This document shows, one piece after another, positions 13,161 to 16,541 of a stretch of 16,541 nt of DNA; positions within the stretch are counted from its first letter, which is position 1, and every line of letters begins with the position of its first letter. The translations under genes were made by a program, and so were the position numbers. This DNA is from Bacteroides_E sp964583185 (lineage in GTDB: Bacteria; Bacteroidota; Bacteroidia; Bacteroidales; Bacteroidaceae): assembly GCA_964583185.1 (NCBI GenBank), contig CAZOVL010000059.1:1-16541 (forward strand), given 5' to 3'. The notes below the pieces were generated by a model. The model did not search any database and was not told the origin of the DNA. It saw only the letters and a program-made list of their open reading frames with translations.

Positions 13161-14411
13161 ATGATTAAATCAAATATTTTTTTAGAAACTTTAAGCTGCC
13201 TAACCCCGATTATTTCTGCTTTATTATGGGCTGCAATAATGGCTTTAGCAATAAAAGACAGCATGACGCAGAAAGAAGAAAATATTAAACATAACATATT
13301 TTGGTTTTTCATTGGGGAAGCTTTTGGGTGGATAGCCATTGTAGTATATACATATTGGCCTGTTGGTTTTGTGTATATAAATGCAGTAGCTTATTTGTCT
13401 TTTCTTATGAGGCACGTATTATTCTTCCGATTCATTTTTCTTATGACTCAAAAACCAAGAGAAAGATTTCCTGTTGTACATTATATTATTCCCCTTATAA
13501 TATCTGGCCTTTTGTTTGTATGGTCGTTTTTTATTCCTTTTGACGTACAATTAAAGCTTGTTGAGGGGCGAGGAGCCATTGTTTCAAAATATTTACTTTA
13601 CTCACGTATGTTTCTTTTCAAACCATTAATGCATTTCATCTATAGTGCTGTCTACTTACTACTTATTACTGTCCGTTTATGGCGTTATTATAATACATCT
13701 GGACATAATAAAGGAACCATTGGACGACCTACTCCTTGGATCACATTACTTATGTCCTTTGTCTCGGCCTATTTAATTTTTGCCATCTCAACATTCTTTG
13801 TTCCACGAAACCTTGTCTTTTCTTCTACAATTACTATAATCACCACTATTCTTTTACTCGTATTATATATGATACTTGGTTACAATATTATTCGTCGCAA
13901 TTTTATGCTTTATATTCCTATTCTTGCTAGAATTCCTATAAATCAGAGGAAAGAAACCTCTGTAAAAACACCTTTTAGAGAAAGGAAAGAAACATCAAAA
14001 ATTAAACGTAAATACAAGCGTCGCACTAAGATGATACAGACTGCTGATGGGGAAATTATATATAAAAAACTAACACAAAGGAAATTTGAAACGTATTTTA
14101 ATCAAAATAAACCCTGGCTTAATCCACAGTTGAAAATAACTGATCTATTAGATCCATTAGCAACAAACCGCAGTATACTTTCAAAATACATCAATCAGAC
14201 TTACGGAATGAACTTTAACCGCTACATCAATCGGCTACGCTTGGAGGAAGTAAAAAGACTCCATGAACTACCTAATTATTCTAAGTTAAATATAGCTAAA
14301 CTGGCTTCTCTTGCAGGTTTTGCTAACCTAAGGAACTATACTAGAGCATTAAAAACAGAAGAAGAGCTAGAAGGCCGATTAGTAAAACAGAAAAAAAAGA
14401 ACGATGAATAA
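13161..14411 (+). CDS. Membrane-bound AraC-like regulator, plus-strand copy 1
   Basis: This 416-residue protein has about seven hydrophobic helices in residues 12-250 (about 12-31, 45-64, 70-92, 107-125, 155-171, 193-213, 221-243). A very basic linker follows (about 258-290, with RKETS twice and KRKYKRR), then a C-terminal DNA-binding region. The first helix-turn-helix is LKITDLLDPLATNRSILSKYINQ (about 324-346), followed by the core FNRYINRLRLEEVKRL. The second is INIAKLASLAGFANLRNYTRAL-like (about 377-397). The usual AraC ending (FxKxxGxTPxxYR) is missing, replaced by a charged tail, so the second motif may be altered in function. It shares layout with its neighbours and overlaps the next gene by 8 bases, showing translational coupling. 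Confidence 0.85.
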   Translation: MIKSNIFLETLSCLTPIISALLWAAIMALAIKDSMTQKEENIKHNIFWFFIGEAFGWIAIVVYTYWPVGFVYINAVAYLSFLMRHVLFFRFIFLMTQKPRERFPVVHYIIPLIISGLLFVWSFFIPFDVQLKLVEGRGAIVSKYLLYSRMFLFKPLMHFIYSAVYLLLITVRLWRYYNTSGHNKGTIGRPTPWITLLMSFVSAYLIFAISTFFVPRNLVFSSTITIITTILLLVLYMILGYNIIRRNFMLYIPILARIPINQRKETSVKTPFRERKETSKIKRKYKRRTKMIQTADGEIIYKKLTQRKFETYFNQNKPWLNPQLKITDLLDPLATNRSILSKYINQTYGMNFNRYINRLRLEEVKRLHELPNYSKLNIAKLASLAGFANLRNYTRALKTEEELEGRLVKQKKKNDE

Positions 14412-15546
14412 GCTGGATTTATCTACATTAATAAGTGTTTGGGGCTATACTCTGCCGTTTGTATCGGGGATGCTATGTATGGTAATCATTATGGTGTTTT
14501 TAATTCAACATCGTCATCAAGCCCTAGAACGCAAATTATCGTTATTGCTTATTGCAGAATTAACGGTATGTATATTCTGTTGGGTAAGTCTGACCTCTTA
14601 CATTCTCTATCCCAAAGTATTTATACGAATTATGCCTCTTTTTTACCTCTGTATATTATATGCTCAGGTTACAACTCTTCATTTTGTATTTACACTAACC
14701 CGCACCTGCAGACAAGAGAGGTTTAATGCTGCACATTATATTGTTCCTTTGCTTTTAGCCTTTACTCTACTAATACTGTCTTTTTTAACACCTGAAACAG
14801 CTCAACTTCAGGTTGTAGCAGACCGTAAAATTCGCCCTGAAGGATACGAGATTTATGCTATTGTAGCCACATCTATTCCTAAAATGTTCTTAATATACAA
14901 CGTACTTTATTCAATTTTAGGGCTTAGACGAATTTTCAAATTCAAAAAAGCATTGGAGAACTATTCTGCAGATGAAGGTTGCTCCTCTGTGAGATGGCTA
15001 CAACTACTAATGTGTGTTACACTAGCAAGTGTTCCCCTGTCTATCACTCCTATTCTACTGGGAATGAACCTTTTTTTCACCTCAGCTATAACACTTCTAC
15101 CTAGTTTTATAATCGTGATTAAAGATGTACTGCTAACCTATAATACAGTAGCCAAAAAGTATGTCGTTATTAAATCAATAGAAGAAGAGGAGGAATCCAT
15201 TTGGAAAGGGCTATCAGTAAGAGGCAACAAATCGTATAAAAAACGTTTTGAGGTATATATGCGTAAAACAAAGCCATACCTAAACCCACAATTACATATT
15301 AGTGATTTGGCGGTGGAACTAAAAACCAATCGTACTTATCTTTCCGGGTTCATAAACCAGGAGTATGGTATGAATTTTAGCCGCTATATTAACAAGCTAC
15401 GTCTACGTGAGATTGAAAAATTACGTATAGACCCAGCCTCGGCAAAAATGAATGGCATAGAGCTAGCACAAAAAGCAGGGTTTAGCAACTTCCAGGGTTA
15501 TTTAAGAGCAAAAAAACAGGAAGACAAGGAAAAAAAAATTGAATGA
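14404..15546 (+). CDS. Membrane-bound AraC-like regulator, plus-strand copy 2
   Basis: This 380-residue paralogue of the preceding gene starts inside the end of that gene (8-base overlap). Residues about 12-245 hold around seven hydrophobic helices, for example LPFVSGMLCMVIIMVFLI and YIVPLLLAFTLLILSFL. The segment PYLNPQLHISDLAVELKTNRTYLSGFINQEYGMNFSRYINKLRLREIEKL (about 291-340) closely matches the first helix-turn-helix region of copy 1. The second motif, GIELAQKAGFSNFQGYLRA (about 351-369), is followed by a short Lys/Glu tail without the AraC ending. Coupled expression of two similar membrane regulators suggests a heteromeric or sequential control unit. A remnant of a further copy lies just downstream. 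Confidence 0.85.
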   Translation: MNKLDLSTLISVWGYTLPFVSGMLCMVIIMVFLIQHRHQALERKLSLLLIAELTVCIFCWVSLTSYILYPKVFIRIMPLFYLCILYAQVTTLHFVFTLTRTCRQERFNAAHYIVPLLLAFTLLILSFLTPETAQLQVVADRKIRPEGYEIYAIVATSIPKMFLIYNVLYSILGLRRIFKFKKALENYSADEGCSSVRWLQLLMCVTLASVPLSITPILLGMNLFFTSAITLLPSFIIVIKDVLLTYNTVAKKYVVIKSIEEEEESIWKGLSVRGNKSYKKRFEVYMRKTKPYLNPQLHISDLAVELKTNRTYLSGFINQEYGMNFSRYINKLRLREIEKLRIDPASAKMNGIELAQKAGFSNFQGYLRAKKQEDKEKKIE

Positions 15547-15568
15547 TAAAAAAAGATGAAACTGACAA

Positions 15569-15735
15569 ATGGTTAATCTTAACACATATTTAGAAGTAGT
15601 TATATCTCTCCAACCTATTCTGCACTTACCTGCGGCACACTACTCATTTATTCCATACGAGATAGTCTAACAGAAAAAGAGCAAAAAATAAAGTATGTAT
15701 CCTGAATAATCCTATTTTTTCGACTATTTTAGAAG
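15569..15735 (+). pseudogene. Remnant of a third plus-strand membrane regulator copy (frameshifted, truncated)
   Basis: Starting at ATG 15569, 23 bases after the previous stop, the sequence reads MVNLNTYLEVVISLQPILH. After a frame change it continues LTCGTLLIYSIRDSLTEKEQKIKYVS and then meets a stop. Joined, this aligns with the start of the protein at 13161 (MIKSNIFLETLSCLTPIISALLW then IKDSMTQKEENIKHN): the pattern L-E, L-P-I, I-R/K-D-S-L/M-T-E/Q-K-E and I-K is shared. Only the first 45-50 residues are recognisable, and the helices and DNA-binding region are absent. It is a decayed tandem copy, possibly removed by deletion near the insertion sequence. Confidence 0.72.
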
Positions 15736-16002
15736 AAATTTAAAAGACACGACGGACGCATAAAGGTCATAACAATAAGACTGTTACGGAGTAATAAAAC
15801 TAGGAGTCAATCTTTTTTTTGACACAGGCGACAAATTGTGTGACATTTTGGATAAATTGTCGCGTCCGGATGAGTGTTTAATAAGCAAAAAAATGACTTT
15901 AAATCAATCCCGTCCTAAATAAATTTTAATTCTAGAATAAGAGAGGCTTGTTTTGATTCTCAAAGCTATCTTTGAGTTTACACAACCAAACGCACCTCTC
16001 TT
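15736..16002. other. Non-coding stretch between regulator remnant and transposase gene
   Basis: The first part (about 15736-15908) has no ORF and no relation I recognise. It contains GCGACAA and TTGTCGC in inverse order (15828-15834, 15856-15862) and a weak inverted pair CGGACGC/GCGTCCG. The second part (about 15909-16002) is judged to be the left end and leader of the insertion sequence. Confidence 0.45.
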
Positions 16003-16004
16003 AT
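15937..16004 (+). promoter_or_regulatory. Nested inverted repeat over the transposase start
   Basis: ATAAGAGAGG (15937-15946) is perfectly complementary to CCTCTCTTAT (15995-16004), which includes the first two bases of the transposase ATG. Beyond a 3-by-3 internal loop GTTT and AAAC can also pair. Inside lies a second hairpin, CTCAAAG-CTAT-CTTTGAG (15959-15976), that overlaps the promoter element. An RNA containing both arms would hide the translation start. Confidence 0.65.
15967..15974 (+). promoter_or_regulatory. Probable -7 element of the transposase promoter (TATCTTTG)
   Basis: TATCTTTG matches the Bacteroidetes -7 consensus TAnnTTTG and lies 28 bases before the transposase ATG. A correctly spaced -33 TTTG is not present; TTTG at 15952-15955 is too near. 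Transcripts from here would start about 15980 and so lack the left arm of the inverted repeat. Confidence 0.5.
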
Positions 16005-16541
16005 GTCAAATATATCACTCTTTGCTCAGATTTTAGGTAAACTAGACCGACATATTTTCAAAAAACTAGTTGTCAAACATGATTCGGATAAACACACTAA
16101 AGGTTTCAGCAGTTGGGATCATTTGGTTGCTATGCTTTTCAGTCAATTTGCCAACAGTGCACTTCGAGATATTAGTAATGGTATTCAGTCTGCTACAGGC
16201 AATCTCAATCACTTGGGAGTTAATCGAGCTCCCAGTAAATCCAACTTGAGCTATCAAAATAAAAATCGCAATTGGGAACTGTTCCGTGATTACTACTTCG
16301 CCTTGTTCGAGTCTTTAGGACAGCAGGCGAGATTCAAACAGGTCAAGTTTCGCATTAAGAGTAAAATCTTCTTGTTGGATTCCTCTACTATCAGCTTGTG
16401 CTTGTCGCTATTTGATTGGGCGAAGTACAAAACAGCAAAAGGAGCTATCAAGCTTCACACACTGCTTGACTACCAAGGCAATTTACCTGTTTATATAAAT
16501 GTTACTGATGGTAAAACAGCTGATAACAAAGGAGCTTATGA
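16003..16541 (+). CDS. IS4-family transposase with DUF4372 N-terminus (5' part)
   Basis: The frame opens at ATG 16003 and remains open for 179 codons to the window edge. The N-terminal region reads GKLDRHIFKKLVVKHDSDKHTKGFSSWDHLVAMLFSQF, then SALRDISNGI, LNHLGVNRAPSKSNLSYQNKNRNWELFRDYYFAL. This is the DUF4372 (PF14294) domain typical of one IS4 branch. The DDE catalytic domain begins with FLLDSSTISLCLSLFDWAKYK, where the first catalytic Asp is in LLDSST, and continues with GAIKLHTLLDYQGNLPVYINVTDGKTADN, whose second Asp is visible. The remaining catalytic Glu lies outside the window. No frameshift is present in this part, so the gene may be intact. Confidence 0.93.
   Translation, partial: MSNISLFAQILGKLDRHIFKKLVVKHDSDKHTKGFSSWDHLVAMLFSQFANSALRDISNGIQSATGNLNHLGVNRAPSKSNLSYQNKNRNWELFRDYYFALFESLGQQARFKQVKFRIKSKIFLLDSSTISLCLSLFDWAKYKTAKGAIKLHTLLDYQGNLPVYINVTDGKTADNKGAY

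Larger units (their letters stand above)
15909..16541 (+). mobile_element. IS4-family (DUF4372 type) insertion sequence, left part; right end outside window
   Basis: The transposase at 16003 identifies the element. The left boundary is a guess near 15909 (around CCCGTCCTAAATAAAT) because the right terminal repeat and target duplication are outside the window. It inserted downstream of the regulator remnant, on the side away from the exopolysaccharide-like operon. Confidence 0.6.

Noticed and set aside
12806..13164. Open frames across the N gap
   Set aside because: They consist of repeat translation and undefined bases, and only remain open because the repeat lacks stops in these frames.
15753..15868. 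CGGACGC/GCGTCCG pair as ends of a small mobile element
   Set aside because: The arms are only 7 bases, there is no target duplication, and the content is not recognisable.

Overview
The window looks like a chromosomal segment of a gut-type Bacteroidales bacterium (Bacteroides/Phocaeicola-like). It is AT-rich, its start codons lack strong Shine-Dalgarno sequences, it carries TAnnTTTG-type -7 promoter elements, and its protein families (GH20 lipoprotein, DUF1573, DUF4838, DUF4372 transposase) are typical of that group. Genus assignment is an inference. A run of exactly 100 N at 12899-12998 marks an assembly gap, so the true length there is unknown.

Left part (1-3142). This holds the 5' part of a GH20 beta-N-acetylhexosaminidase lipoprotein (minus strand, running off the left edge). 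Three plus-strand genes follow: a VOC/glyoxalase-fold protein, a secreted esterase with a GFSMG nucleophile elbow, and a four-helix DMT/DUF486 membrane protein. A cluster of CTAG-centred palindromic repeats lies between the VOC and esterase genes. A strong bidirectional hairpin terminator (3105-3142) separates this part from the next.

Central part (3209-11238, minus strand). Five tightly packed genes look like one operon, transcribed in the order: membrane HEAT-repeat protein, processive GT2 glycosyltransferase, TPR protein with a C-terminal YaiO-like outer-membrane beta-barrel, DUF4838 glycosidase-like lipoprotein, DUF1573 lipoprotein. The set parallels synthase-dependent exopolysaccharide systems such as PgaABCD (PNAG) and the E. 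coli yaiO/yaiP locus: inner-membrane polymerase, periplasmic TPR scaffold with outer-membrane porin, and a polymer-modifying lipoprotein. However, DUF4838, HEAT and DUF1573 partners replace the known accessory proteins, and no PilZ or GGDEF domain is visible. It is the best candidate here for an undescribed system.

Right part (11596-15735). Three genes encode proteins with about seven N-terminal membrane helices and a C-terminal AraC-type DNA-binding region. One is on the minus strand just upstream of the operon; two overlapping ones are divergent on the plus strand. A decayed fragment of a fourth copy follows. The space between the divergent regulators holds a tandem array of AAATCGTA boxes that surrounds the assembly gap. 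Two related AATCTTACAA boxes with a 21-bp period lie upstream of the operon. A reasonable hypothesis is that these membrane-bound regulators control each other and the polysaccharide operon.

Right edge (about 15909-16541). This is the left end of an IS4-family (DUF4372 type) insertion sequence with the 5' part of its transposase. A nested inverted repeat there would bury the transposase start codon in read-through transcripts.
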